Of a stretch of DNA of 64,000 nucleotides, positions 1-13,700 are shown one piece after another. The translations under genes were made by a program, and so were the position numbers. The notes beneath the pieces were generated by a model. The model ran no database searches. It saw only the letters and a list, made by a program, of their open reading frames with translations, and was not told the origin of the DNA. This DNA is from Lycocorax pyrrhopterus obiensis (taxonomy: Eukaryota > Chordata > Aves > Passeriformes > Paradisaeidae). The stretch lies in assembly GCA_014706295.1 (NCBI GenBank), contig JACSVZ010000022.1, forward strand, positions 8,698,830 through 8,762,829. The letters are read 5' to 3'. Numbering within the stretch: position 1 is the first letter of the stretch; each line of letters starts with the position of its first letter.

Positions 1-2479
1 AGGTAGAGGGGTCGCTTGTATCTGTTCCCCAAGCAACTAATCTATTCCTAATCAGAAGGATAGTTTACCATAAAATTTAGCTTAAATCTGAATGGAAATA
101 GTGGATTGCCATTGCATTGCTCCCAGCAAAATGGGGAGCAATTGATCACTGCTCTCTTCAAAGCAGCTCTTCACATCACAAAACTGTTCCTCCTTGTGCC
201 GATAATTCCAAGCCAGGAAATGACTGTAATGACAACCACTGCTGCCCGGCATCCCTCTCCCTCATTTTGCTTTTTGATCTAAGGAAACATGATGGATGGT
301 TTTGGTTTTGTTGGGTGGTTGTTTTTTGTTTGTTGGTTTGGGATTTTTTTTTTTTTGCGTAGAGCAGTTTTCCAAGTGTCCTGTTGGCCTTCTTGCTGGA
401 CTCAGGATGGTGCAGGAGGAGCAGTGTGGACAGTGCCCTGGATGCTGTCTGGCCCCTTGCAGTGAGGAGTATCTGTTTCCCACACTTTGTATGCAGTATT
501 CCTGTAAATACACACTCTTGCTTTGCAAGGGTGTCCCCGCTCCTGGCTAACACTCGGGGTATGATCCATGCTATTTTCCAGATCATTCCCTGCCTGAGTG
601 CTGCCTGGCTATTCATTCCCTTTCTGGCATTTGTATGTTTAATTTTTTCAGTGCTCTGAAGTTACTACTTTTTGCATGTGCCTTCAGTGATTTTCCTTGT
701 ATTGCTTTGGAGGGTTGAGCTATTTTATCCCGTGGGTGTTGGTCTGAAATCAGTATCTGTTGTTTAGCAAGACCTGTGTTTATGGGGTATTGGGAGGTGA
801 GGTAAATGTCTGTAAAAAAAGGTGCTTTATCCCCTGGGCTCCAGTAATACAGCACTGTTTGTGGATAATTTTGGGAGCTGGAGGAGATGCTCTCTGACTG
901 AGGATCCAGTTACTGGGCAAAGTGCAGCATCCTTGAAAACATTTGCTTTCATGGGTGCTTTTTGGGTGTCATTCACAGTTAGTAGCTGGAATGAGGGTTA
1001 TAGTGGTTCTTCCTGTGCTTCACATTGGTGACATCTGATTTAGGAGATTATAGTCTCTCTCCCCAAGGAACACACGGTTGTGTCCCTCTCTGGAGCTGGC
1101 CATCCTCTGAGGAGCAGCAGCTCAGCTGTTGGTGGGGTCAGACTTGCAGAATGACCCACCTTAGCAAGGAAGCAGCAGTGTCACCAAGGGACAGGAGTGC
1201 GGGCACAGGCTGCCCCTCGCTCAGCTCCCTGGGCAATGTGGATGAGGCTGACATTTCCCAGTGGTGACAGTTTCCCAGGGGTGTGGGACTTTTGCCAGCT
1301 GCCCACCAGCAGTATGCATATTTACAGTTAGTAGGGAATGTATCCTGCCATGTGGATGAAAAACATGTTAATTGTGTTGCAGCCAAGATGTCTAAGAAGA
1401 TTAAGATTTTTTTTTTTCCTGTTGTAAATCCAGCTCCTTGTTTAGCACTTCTCAGCATCCTGGGAGGATTGGGTGGGTGGGTGGTTTTTTTTTTTTCCTT
1501 TTATTTTTGCTATTTACCTTTCCTTTCTTGTATTTTATGCGTGTCATCACAGCTCCAGCGAAAAGTTAGGAAACCTTGACTCAAGATTTTAAGGTGGCTG
1601 CTTTATATCCATATTTGTGTTTTAATCAGATTGTCAGGAAAAAAAAAAAGGCTTTTCCTTTCTAATGCCTGTTGGATTTCCAGCTGCTGTAGTTGATAAA
1701 TTCCTGAAAGTATCATGACAACTCAGACCCAGTAGCTTTCCCTGTCCCTTATGTTCAGGTTGTGCTGCTGTCCCTCTGGCTGAAGCCCTGCTGCCTGCTG
1801 CCATGAGACCTCACCAGTTGCCTGTGGGATCAGAGCAACTGCTCTGCACCACTTCTGCAGAGCCCTTCCACCTTTATAGCAGTTTGAATTAAATTTGCAG
1901 TTAGGGTAGGCAGTGCTCCAGACTAACTTTTGAAGCTTGTCAGTATTCTGCTTTCCCCCAGATACCCCCAAACCAGAAGGAATTGCAGAAATTGCTGTCA
2001 CAACTCACTGTTGCATTTCAATGGTGAATTTGGTATGTTTGCCAAAAACCCAGGCATTTTTGTGGGGATTGATCCCCACACATCTGGATCACATAGCCCA
2101 CAGTGCATCCTCTCCAGATATGGGATTTTTGTTTCAATGTAAGTAAAGGGGAAAGGCTTAGGTCGCATTATTTGATGTACCTTGAGATAAAAACAAGCAT
2201 TCTGCCATGAGCATAGTTCTTACAAGAGTCAGTGCTTGTTTTAAGTATTCAATGTGCAAAGTTGGGCTTTTTCAAAAATGCCTATGAGTTTTGGTCTCTG
2301 GTATTTGTTGGAAGTGAGTGGGATTCGGGGCTGTGTCTGCTTCTGGCAGTTCAGAAAATCACCCCACAGCTCTGCAAGTGTGGGACTGAGACTGCTGCTC
2401 TGGTTGAGCAAAGCCAGCCGGAGCAGAGGAGCGGACCCTCCCCAGGATTCTGCAGTTCAAGGAGGTTGATGGGGGAGCA

Positions 2480-2880
2480 CTGAAAACGCTGGTGTGGAAA
2501 GCAGGGCAAGCAGTGCCGAAAGTGGGCGTGCAGGCCAGCGCTCAGCCTGGCAGACAGCGCGTGTTAAATCAGGGTGATTTATGGAACAGTTTCTGTTAAA
2601 AGCTTCCTCGTGCACTTTAGGAAGCGGAGCTGCCAGATTGGTCAAACTCCAATGCCCAGGCAGTTTGAATTGGCTGCCGGCTGCAGGAACAAGCGTGGCG
2701 AAACTCGAACAGCCGTTTCGTGCTGGCTTTGCAGGCTGCCACATTGGTGCTGCTGCTCGGAAAACAGACAGTGTCAAAATGTTACGTGGTACGAGGACAT
2801 TTCCATGGCAACGTTAGCATCCCATGACACCCGTTCTCGTACTGCGGTGTCAGCGCATGCTGTCGTCGGTGTGCTTTCCT
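2480..2880. promoter_or_regulatory. CpG-richer patch in intron 1, possible enhancer
   Basis: Within AT-rich, CpG-poor intronic DNA this ~400-bp stretch has many CpGs (for example around 2515-2565, 2685-2720 and 2785-2875). It also holds opposed CCAAT-type motifs near 2637-2653, TTGGC half sites near 2670, and a near-palindromic X-box at 2799-2812. Such islands inside introns of neuronal genes are often enhancers or minor promoters. An open frame runs through part of it (2574-3032, + strand) but looks like nothing known. The regulatory role is inference. Confidence 0.35.
2799..2812. promoter_or_regulatory. X-box-like motif (RFX family)
   Basis: The 14 bases ATTTCCATGGCAAC match the near-palindromic RFX consensus GTTNCCATGGNAAC at all but the first base. 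RFX1-4 factors bind such sites in promoters and enhancers of ciliary and neuronal genes. It lies inside the CpG-richer patch at 2480-2880. Occupancy cannot be judged from sequence. Confidence 0.45.
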
Positions 2881-5800
2881 CCTCCATCTGGGGCCTTGAG
2901 GAATGCTGTGGTACGGATCCTATGGATTCCTTCAGTTATGGGGCTGAGGGTGGCAGAGACGCTCTCCCTGGGCTTTTGGGTGTCTTAAATAAGGCAATGA
3001 TTCCTTCTTCTAGCATAAGAGCTCTCCCGTGATTGGGCTCAAAAGCACCTGGATTTGCTTTCTGCTGCACTGAGGAAGCAGCTTTCCCTCCATCAGATGG
3101 TCGCTGCAGCAGCTGTGTCCTGCCTGGCATCAGAGGCACCCACGCTCTTATCAGGCAGCTCTGAGATCACTCAATTTAGAAAGACACTCTGGTCTTGTTT
3201 TGGAGCCAGTCCTTTCAGCCCAGAGGAAGCCTATTGCTGGTGTCCATCTGCAGCCTGCAGTGGTCTGCTCCCTCCTCCCCTTCCTTAGCAGGAGCCATCA
3301 GCTGCCCTGGGCACTGCTGGCCATGGGGCTGGTTTTGGACAGCAGCCTGACACCTTTGGGCGGAGTTTCCTCCAAGGCTACCTGGAGGTTTCATCATGTC
3401 TTGATCAATGTTTTTGGCCTGCCTAAAAATATTTCAGTTTTTGCTGCTACCTCTGTGTCTCGCCAGGATTTTCAGTATTCTCCGTGGTTTATCTTCCCCT
3501 TGTCTTCCTATATTTCTGTATTTCCGCCAGGTGACGTATTCCAAAATTAGCATAATTGGTTTTTTTCACACATGTTTATTGGCTCTTTTCCCTTGGCATA
3601 GGGAAAGCTGTTCTCAATATAAGGTAGAGCCTTGGCAAGAAATAACAAAGGTGGAGATGTTTCTTGTATGGCAGCCTGTGGACCTTCCACCAGTGCACAT
3701 TTCTCACTTCTGCTTGGTACTTTGTAAGAGCAGGAGAGAGATCTGGGAGAGATCTGGGGTTAGTTATTGTGCATGTGAAGGTTCTGAAAATGGCATGGGC
3801 AAAGAGATGTTTAACTAAGGATTTGCGAGCCCGGTGATACAGGCTGTGGATGTGCAATTCAAGGTATGTGGGTACACAACAAAGCTATTTTTCACAGTGG
3901 TGCTACAGCATAAAGGGATCATATATGATAAAATCCGGAGCCTGTGATCTTCACATCTGGTTTAAAGGGTCCGAGAAGGGTAAATGTAAGGCTTGAGAAA
4001 GTACCTGTTGGGGCTAGGGGAAGGAGCAGAACTTGATTTTTCAATCCTATCTGTTTTTCAGAGCCTACTTCTGAACTGTTTCACAACAATAATTCTCAGC
4101 TCTCCCATTTTGCCCAGTGCTCTGCTTTGAGTTGTGCCAGAGTCCCAAGTTACCGTTCCATAAACTTGTTTTTCATCTGTTTCCACTGAATTCCTGGCAT
4201 CTGCCTAGTAACAGGAGTAGGTCTGTTCCTGTGACCTGGCTGCTCAGTCTCTGCAGAAACACTTTTACTGCTCCTGCACAGGAGATGCTGCTATGTCCTA
4301 AACTCAGTTTTTCCCAAGAGCCAATCCAAGCCAAGTGCCTCTAAACCTGGCATTGTGTGGGCCCTATTTCAATATTTTTCTATTTCTGTCTCAGTACTGC
4401 CTGGCTTACCTACTAAAACGCTCTATGAAATATTGCATGGTTGGTTGAGGCAAAATCTGGCTTGTTGCTCTAGGAATATTACCAGGCAAATTATCCACAG
4501 TCCATTTTATTTGGTGACTTCGACTGTTTTCACAGCCTGTTCACTGCAGCTGTCTGCTACACAAAGGCAGCAAGCTTGTTGGACAGATTGACTGTAAAAA
4601 TCAGGAAGTCTTATTTCAGGCCGTAATTTTGTTTAATTTCCCAAAATCTAGAAAGCTGTATATTTTCTAAAACATCTTTGCTCTGGAGCTCTAAGGCTGG
4701 GTGTCCAAAGATTACCCATACGGGGTATTACCTGCATGAAAAATATTGGTGGGAGGGTTGAATCATGAAGCAGGGAAAACGCAATGGTCTGAAAATGTTT
4801 CACTGAGCAAAATATTAATAACTTCACAGATTTATGCCAGTTTTGTTAAGAATGGGCTTCTATATACAAGCTGACCAAGACAGGAGTGCTCTGTGAATGT
4901 CAGTTATGCAGATTAAAGCAGCATTTGGTGTCTGATACTCTGTTAATGGTTTGAAAACTGGGTTTTGCCTGCTTTAATGCTAAACTACTATGTCAGGAAA
5001 GATTATCAGCCTTTTATTTCGGTTTACAAGGAGGAAAAAAAAACGCTTAACATCTTGATACAAGTACATCTTGGAGGGTTTAGACATTGTAAAAGATTTG
5101 GTGACCTGTTCTTTTAACCTCTTCTAGTAATCAGATTTGAGAGGAAATTGCAGTGAAAAGTGAACATTTTAAAACTTGCTGATCTGAGCGGTCTAATAGT
5201 CAACCTGTTTTTTCCTCTTGACATTGCTGTGCTTAGTTCTTCAGACCTGCAGGTGTTCAGTCCACTAAGGCTGCAGTGCAGAAAGGGGGAAAGAGCTGCA
5301 GAACTAGGACAGACTTGGAGTATATTTAACAATGTTCTATTTCGATGTGACAGCAGCTATCGAACACCTACAAGATTGCAAACTGTGATTCACTTGGAAG
5401 CTGATATAACTGATGTCACGTTGTATTAATAGCTACAGAATTGTAACTGCTTTTAGCAGTGAGATTCATTAACAGCCTCTACAAACACTCTTGACAATCA
5501 GTTGAAAACCTGAAAATATTAGGTGTATATAAAAATGGATTATGCCATAAAGGAACCTCCCTGTGCTGCCAAATGTGTTTACAGCAAGTTCTTGAGGGTG
5601 TTATGCATAATGATTCCTCTTCATCGTTTTCAGTAGGTCTTAGTGATAGCAAAAGGTGTTTGAGGACTGGTCTACACTCTAAATTAATTAGGAGCTGCTG
5701 ATCCAATGGGGTTACAGGATGTGAGTGTATTTGGGGATTATGGTGTCCATGGCATTTTCCTTGGCACATGGAAGCTGCACAACCTTCCTGCCATGTCTTG

Positions 5801-8800
5801 GAAGGTGTTTCATTCACTTCACTTGTTTTAGCTGCACATTTTGGCTTCAATGGGTGTGGCAAACCATGCCTAGACAGAACTCTCCAAGGTGTACCAAGTG
5901 CAGGGAGTTCTGCTCCCCTCTGAGCCTTGCCTGCTTTCCTCTGTGTGGGTTGATAGCTGTGTCTGGGGAGATGGGCGTGGAAGAGAAGGAAGTGTTCAGT
6001 TCTTCCTATCTTTGAAGATACTGAATCAGTAGCTAACAATGATGGCAAATAATGGTCCTCTCCAGCCTCTGTTAGCTCTCCTCTGGGCTGAATGAGTTGG
6101 TTACTCTTCCAGGCTCTTAGTAAAGTCGTCTCTTCATTACATGCATGTGGTTTTAAGGTTTGCATCCCCAGCATGATAGGTCAGGACGTGGTTGTAGAAG
6201 TGAAATGAAGACTGAGATTCAAGAGAGGAAGTGTTCAGGGTGGCATTTGCTCCGTGTCAAGGTGTGTAGTCAGGCTTGTCACTGGAAGTGAATGTGTGGA
6301 CGTGTAAAGCTGGGCTGAGATTTCCAATGCTCGGGGTATTTCTGAGAGTTGTTCCATCATGGTTGGCCACCTACTTCCCTCAGTTCCTTCTTTCCCAAAT
6401 ATATCACAGTACTTCTTCTCTTCCTTTTGGCCATGAATAATTCCCTTTTCTTTAAGTTTTCAGGTGATGTCTGCTCTGTCTCATTCATCTGTCACCAGGT
6501 TTTGGCATCTCTCATTTGGATGTGACCTTACTTTTGGGGGCCTGTGACTCTTAGGGTGTTGTGTGATGGCTTCTGGAGATGGAGTCTTCTGAGACTGGGA
6601 GGAAAGATTGGCTCAGGACACAGCAAAATTGCAAATAACAGTCCTTTGAAAACAGTACTGTCTGCCAAGGAAGCAAAATTCCGTGTTTTGAGAAGATGGA
6701 AACCCTAGGCCTTTCTTTTCCTTTTTCATTGTTCTTTTTTACAAGGTTAGAAATCTTGGGTTTGAGTACATCGTTAAATGGTCAGTCGCCCTTCCTCCCT
6801 AGAGTTACAGGCAGCTGTCCAGATAATTAAGTGCAATTGATCATCTTCCAGTAACACTGTTTATATCTTAAATATCTCAATAGCAAAAGATTCATTGGGC
6901 ACATAACACAGCAAGTAATCAAACCACGTCTGGCTCAACATGTCTGTTGAAACAGCCTACGACAGTGAAGAAGTGTAATTAGCAAGACACATAGAATGGG
7001 ATTGAAAAAAGATGTGAAAATAAGCGAAGGATTTGAAAAGGATTAAGAGAGTAAATGACAAACCAGTAGTTAAATGGTGCATGATTAATGACTGTAGAAG
7101 TAAAAGGTTGACTAAATATTGTGACTCTGTAATGGCTGCCCCAAAGAAATAGAAAAATAGTCTGTTAGAAAGAATCCTGACCTGGATTTATATTGACACA
7201 TATGCTGACTCTGGGTTTAGACCTGTTTCTTAGACTTGGTTTAGGTGATAATCCCTGAGATGCTTTCCTGGTTGACTTGATAGTCTGAGATTCCTCTTCC
7301 ATCTTTAATATTAATGATCAACTTCAAGATACCACGTACCCCACTGAAAGGCTGAATCCTCTTCTGAACTACAGTACAGATGGACCGGACTGGCAGTTTG
7401 CAGCACGTCAGTAAAGAGGAAAATCAGGCTCTGTGTTCAGTAGCTCCCAGCTTACAAAGTTTAGTTTTGAGCACTAAATTGCTTTGATTTCAATAATTCA
7501 TCTCCCTCCAACTGCTTTATTGTCATTTGATTTATTAATGAGTTGGCTTGGACACTGTCCTAGTGCTTTGTCACAGCTAAGTGAAAGCAAGGGTTGTGCT
7601 AAACACAGATTGTGTGAAAAATACACCATTTCCCTGGAGCTGGCCCCTGAGGGGCAGCATGGCTAGGCTGGGTGTGCAAGAGCTGGAACTCCTGAACCTA
7701 TAACCTTCTTATCAGTAGCCCTTCCCAACACTCATTCTCTCTCTCTCGCTGTAGAAGAACTTCAGATCATGCTTTCTTTTCTCTAAGAGTGGACTGTGAT
7801 GGTTAATTGGATAATGTTTGTAGAGCAGTGTACAAAACCTGCCAAGGGTCACTGTCCTCACTGGTATTATTAGAGCTGGAGGAAGACTGCCAGAAGGTAT
7901 TGATTACTTGGTAAAAATAAACCCTTCAAACTTCTTGGGGTTTTATTCATTACTGCTTTTTATCTCGGCATCCTGCAAACATTTCAGAGGGTGGATTTGT
8001 TTGCCAGAAGATCAAAACAAAATGTTGACAACTACTGGTGCCAATTTGTAGCCTCCCGCGTGGGCGACATCAGAGGAATTTGTGCAGTGCTCTGGAAAGT
8101 CTTTCGAGGCTTTAAATCCCCTTGGATCCTGGAACTGTTGTTTGAGCAAAGCATCCGAGTGTCCCGGTGGGATAGCACATCGAGTATCAAGCACGATGTG
8201 GATCTCTCTGGGGCTTGTGAAACTGTATTGTGTATAGAAGCTTGAATATACTTCCTAAAGTTGGCATTTTGATTTGTTTAGTGAAGTTTGTCGATTAATT
8301 GAGTAAAGCTGAGTCCTGCAGGGTGCAGTGGGTGCTGTTGAGAGCGCTGTGTCTGGCTGGTGGGAAGGGCTCAGTGCCCTCTGTTTTCTAGTTAATCTCT
8401 CAGCCGTGGTTTACACTTCTCACACACCTCACCATGGAAAACAAAATGTCACACTTTGAATTCATTAAGCAGCTGTGACTATTGAAAGGGAAAGCTGTTC
8501 CATATAACAGTAAAATACGGGGAAAAGTCATGTATCTGTAGCAGAAAATACATGAGAAGGGCAAATATTGTGTAATGTTCAGAAGGGCCAAGTCATGCTT
8601 CATAAAGGGAAATTTCTAAGGAGAATGGATACAACAGAAGGACAATTCAATCAGGAATATGGCTTATGGAATACAGGAGGATGTACTAGTCATTCATGGA
8701 TCCAGAGGACTAGAATTCAGTAGTGACTTCAGGGTGTCCTTGTGGTTTCTCTGATGGAAATATTCAGTTGGAGCAGAAGCAAAATGTTACATCTTTCTCT

Positions 8801-10766
8801 GAAACAGGCCAAGGACAAAGCACAGACCTCCAAACATCTGCACATGTTCTGACCTAAAAATTGCTTCAGCAGGGAGGCTAAGCCAGTCTTTGGTGGAGAC
8901 TGCAAAGTGCTTTCTGTGCATATGTCAGACTTGCAAATGGATTCGCTTTGATTATCACAAGTCCCCTTCGTGTTCATTTCAAACCATTAAGTTCCTTTGA
9001 ATGAATATTTGGGTAAATGGGAAGTTTTTAAGTGGACTGATGGTCATCTAGCAATCTTAAGAACTGACTTGTTGTGGAGCAAAGGGCATGTCTTGTCAAA
9101 GCCAGCCAGTGGTGCTTGAAGGTCCAGTGCTGGCCTGGCCTGCCAAACTGCTTCTTCAGGCACAGAGCACCTTTTGGGGGGATGCACGAACCTGTGATAT
9201 TCTTTGGTAATCTTGAACAAGCACCAGCTGCTTTTCTTTTAAAACTCAGCATAATTCATGAGCAAAGGAAGGGCAAGAACCATCAGCAGATGCTGTCAGC
9301 TCACTCAGTGCTAGTTGCTCAGATTTGTTCTAGAAGTAACTGAGATGTGAGCAAGTCTTCCAGCTGCATAAAGTATGGGTGAAAATGGTTTAAAAAAAAA
9401 GGCAGATGACAGAATTAACATGTAGCTGTACAGGTACGGGGCTGGTGAAAGGGAAGAACGGTGCTGGTGCTGAGAAGTGGCAAAGATGTGTCTGTTATTG
9501 AGATTTCTGTTACGGAAATATGTCACAACCCATCCGTAACTCAGAGCTGTGGGAAATGGGGCAGTAAATACCTGCCAGCACAGTGTTAATGCTCTTTTGG
9601 TTGAGCTGTTTAAATGTAGTTGCCTATTTGAGTAAGCCACTGAATATAGATTTTAATGCTTTTGCTGCTCGGTAGATTCTCATGTGGGCATTGCAAAATC
9701 ATCCCTGATGGTCCAGACACAAGGAGAGTTAGACATGAGCATGTTGAGTGAGAGAGGAGCAGCTCTGCAGGTGGGACAGGGCTTGCACTGGTGGTGTGGG
9801 CACACAGACCGTGCAGGGCATCCAGTCTGCACAAACTATAGAGGAGGAGAACCTGGAAGCAGCATGGGAAATGCATGGGAAACTACTGCAGTCTGAGGAC
9901 TGTGATCTGACTTCTCTCTTGTGGCAAAATGGAAGGAGTAAGAGATTTTTGTGTCTGTCAAGGTACCTGGAGAAAGTCAGGGAGATGGCAAGGTTTCTTA
10001 GGATGCTTCTTCGGGATGCTGGCCCAGCTTCCACTGCCTTGTGGCTTAGGGACTTTCTCTGCTCTTGAATTTTTTCTTCATTGATTTAATCCAGTTTCTT
10101 TTGGACCACTCGTAAATATCTGTGAGCACCCCAAAGTCCTGCACTGAGGAGATACCCAGCAGTGCCACAGCCCCTGCCACCTCATGAGGATGTCTGCTAA
10201 AGTACTGGCATGATCTTGGCTGTGAGTTGCCACAGAGCTGTGGCAGGGCAGACCGTAATTTTAGCACATTATGCTGCTTTAATGACAGTAACAGAAAGTC
10301 AATTTATAGGCAAGAGCAAATTGCCTTTTTATATGGGGAGGAGGATAATTCCTCCCATGTGTTGCATTATTAAATTTGTAATCTTCATTTCTAATGCTTT
10401 TCAAAAGTGAATATTAACAGAATCTAAAATGCAGCTTATAAATTTATGAGGCGCATTTTTTTTCCCCAAACTCTTCAAGTTCTATAATTTGTCTTAAAAG
10501 GTGAACTTCAGCAAGGTTAGGGGTTTTTTTCTTTTTTCACTTAATAAATGAAAATCCCTTACTTGCTACCTACCTCTGGACAAGCTTAAAGGCTCCAAAG
10601 ATACTGCATTTTAAATAGCAGTAATGGATATCTATTTCCATTCTTGCTGAGTGGAGAGTTCTGAGTTCAGGCTTATTCCCTAGTGATAAAAGACACCGGA
10701 GAGAAAAAAATGACACGTTTTCTTATGTCATTTGCTAGCGAGGAGGCTGTTGTGATGCTCTTTTTT

Positions 10767-10780
10767 GTTGCCAAGGAAAC
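10767..10780. promoter_or_regulatory. X-box-like motif (RFX family)
   Basis: GTTGCCAAGGAAAC fits the X-box form of two half sites (GTTGCC and a degenerate GGAAAC). It is in RIMS4 intron 1 and is weaker as evidence than the site at 2799 because its surroundings are not CpG-rich. Confidence 0.3.
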
Positions 10781-13700
10781 AGAGCCCTGAACTCCTGTCT
10801 CTGCAGGCAGGAGGAGGAGGAAAGGATGTTATTTCACTCCTGAGCTCGATTTGTAATTGTGATCAGAGACTGTGAATGGGCTGGGACTGAGGGTCTCACC
10901 TTCAAGTTCACTTTCAAAATTGTGTGTCCTGTCTCCTTCTGTTTGTTTCCGTGTTGAGATGAGTGTGAAGGGTGGAGCCTGGTGGGGTGGGTGGCTGGCA
11001 CAGGTCGCTGGCACAGTTACTGTACAGCGGAGTGAAACGGAGCGCTCGGAGCACAGGCAGTGAGGGAAGGGGATTGTACTTCTCTGACCTTGCCAGTAAC
11101 ATCCTGAGAAATCCCAAGGCTTCCTTATGTCAGCCCAGTTGTTAAATCTGAGAACAGAAACATGAAAGTTACCTGCAGGTATCAGAAGGCAGGAAGTGAC
11201 GGTGCTGCAGGTGCTTCGTAAGCAGGGTGTCCTCTCCTGACCTTCTTCCAGTACTGTTGGGCAGTCGTTGCCTGCACATTTTATAGAGAGATTCCTGTCA
11301 AACTTTTTTTTGGTGGTTACATTAAAACTATTTTTTCGCTCACACACTGCCCTTTAATGCGTGTTTGATCTCCCTGAGCTGTTAGTGTTGCCTGCAAGGC
11401 TGATGCTGGCTGTATCACAATTGCTTCTTCATCTGTTCTCTTTTCTGCTCTCGTAGTAGAGAGAGATTAGCAGAGTGCTCTAAAGCATTTTAATCCTTGC
11501 TCCTTCCACAGAATTTGTTCAGAAATATTTGGCACAAATCGTGGGATTTTGGTGAACGTTCTGCCAGGTACATGTCGTGGGGTAGCCATGCTGCAAACAG
11601 GCATCCCTTCTCAGGATGCCGTGCTGGTGTGTGGCTTTTGTACACTGTGAGTGATCAATGCAAATTCCAGTCAATACGATATTGAACACTCTGGTGTGCC
11701 TCTTCTTCACAAAGGACTGATTCTTACTGCATCTTGGTGTTGGTAATTGAGAAAACTAGATTTTGGTGTTGTTCCTAAAGTGTATTAATCTCCTGTATTA
11801 ATTAATCTGTATTAGTCTGATGACTTTTTATTTCAATCCTCAGTAATCTGCAGCCAGGCATGATGTTTTGGTTGGTTTCTCACATTCTGCGGTATCTTTC
11901 AGCAGAGATGAACACGTTATGTTTATTTTCCAGCTCTGGCCAAAGGGCTTTTTCTCCGCTATTGGAAGCTCAATACTCTGCATAGACAAACAGTGAACTG
12001 AATTTCCAAAAGGACTTCAAATAATCTGGGGTGTTTTTCTATCTGAGCACTGCTTTTGTGCATGCAGAAAGCAGATGTAGGAGGCAGTTATGTGTCTGCC
12101 ATGTTCGTCTGTGGGAGAGTGTGTCACTCAGATGAGAGTTTGCATGTGTCTCTTCAGGGTTTGGGCTGTGAAATTTTTGCTTGAATGTTTTTTTCTTAGG
12201 TGTCTGCTAGTTAAATTTCAGTGCCTCTGTTTTTGGTATTGGATGGTGTTTTCCATGTGTAGTGGCCTGACTTGTCCCCAGCTGAAGATATTTATGATGT
12301 GTGATTGGCAGGGCTGTTTGCAGTGATACAAACTCACTTTGATTTCTTAGTCACCGTGAATGACTTTGCATCGTAAGGAACTGTTGCTCCCGTCCTGCTT
12401 CTGGGCATTGAAGCCTGACCTTCCCTTCCAGCTGTCACGAGATATCTGCAGCCAAATTACCACAATCATGAAGGGCAGGGTGCTCTGCTTTCACTCCACT
12501 CAAGCAGAACCTTGGACTTGATCCAGAACCTCGTTCCTGGAAAGGGATCTGTGTGAGAGAAGCAGTATGAGCGCTGTGGATCCGTTTGCAGGCTTTTGGG
12601 AAATGGAGCCACTCTCCGAGCTCTCCCTTCAGCACCACAGGTGTGCTATAAACAGAGAGTTTTGTACAGTTCTTGGAACCGTTTGGGAAGAAAAGGGTTC
12701 CCCTTAGTGCAGCTGTGGTGGGCTGTGGTACTTGCCTGGCACAATAGATGCTCCACAGCCATGGACCTGTCATGGGATGTCTCCATGTGAGTCAAAGCAA
12801 TGTGTAGAATTAGAGGGGAAAAACATGCTGGCTTGCTTCCTCTAGCGTTTGCTACAGGTATCCCATGAGAGCACCTTTGGTGAAGCCTGACACAGGTAGT
12901 TGTATCATCAGGTGAGATTGTCTGGAATTAGGAACTCAATGCTTGAAATTGTTTAACTTCTCCAGAAACCAGACCATCAGCTCCCCCTCTCTGCTTCCAC
13001 AGTGGATCAAATAATTGCTTCCAAATGGACACAAGTTATTAAGCAGTGTGTATAATTAAAGTCAACTCCTTAAGAATTTGATCATTCATTTCCTTAAGGA
13101 AAATATGATGAAGTAATTATAACCCAAGCTAAACACAAATCAAATGCTATTCTAAATGCAATTCTGCACCGGGATTCTAGTTTATGAATGACTCCAGGGT
13201 TCTGTGGCTTCGTGCCTGTTAAGGAAATGGGGCTGTGTTTTTAATTGTATTTATAACGAGTGAACAAAAGGTTGCATGACTCATTCACTGTGCCAAGACT
13301 GTTGCTCTCTGTGCTCACATACACGCGGTCTCGACAAAGCCGCTCGCTCCTAAGACAGCATCAATAGGACAGAAGAAAAGAAAAGAAATCTCATTAAAAA
13401 ATATGGCCTTGTCAACTGCTTCCCTCTGAATTTTGTCTGTACCAAAACGTAACTTTACCTGCTGTGTAGTAGCTGTGAATTTGAAGGAGACAAATATTTC
13501 TTCAGTGCTTAAGCCGCTGTCCTGCCTCTCTTCACCTCATTACTATGTAGCAGATACTTTCTAGTTTCAGCCCAATTTGGAGGAGAAGTCCAAGATGTGC
13601 AGACTCTAAAAATGCTGGAAAAGATGGCTCTGGGTAGAGAGAGAGACACAGACTAGTGCCCCTGGGAGAAAAGGTCTGATATATAATCTCAGTTTAAAAT

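Noticed and set aside
11029..11063. Residues ERSEHRQ resembling the start of RIMS4 exon 1
   Set aside because: A stop codon follows at once. There is no donor site, no CpG island and no match beyond three or four residues.
12628..12636. TTCAGCACC, left half of an RE1/NRSF site
   Set aside because: The right half (GGACAGCGCC) is absent at the usual spacings, so a functional RE1 is unlikely.
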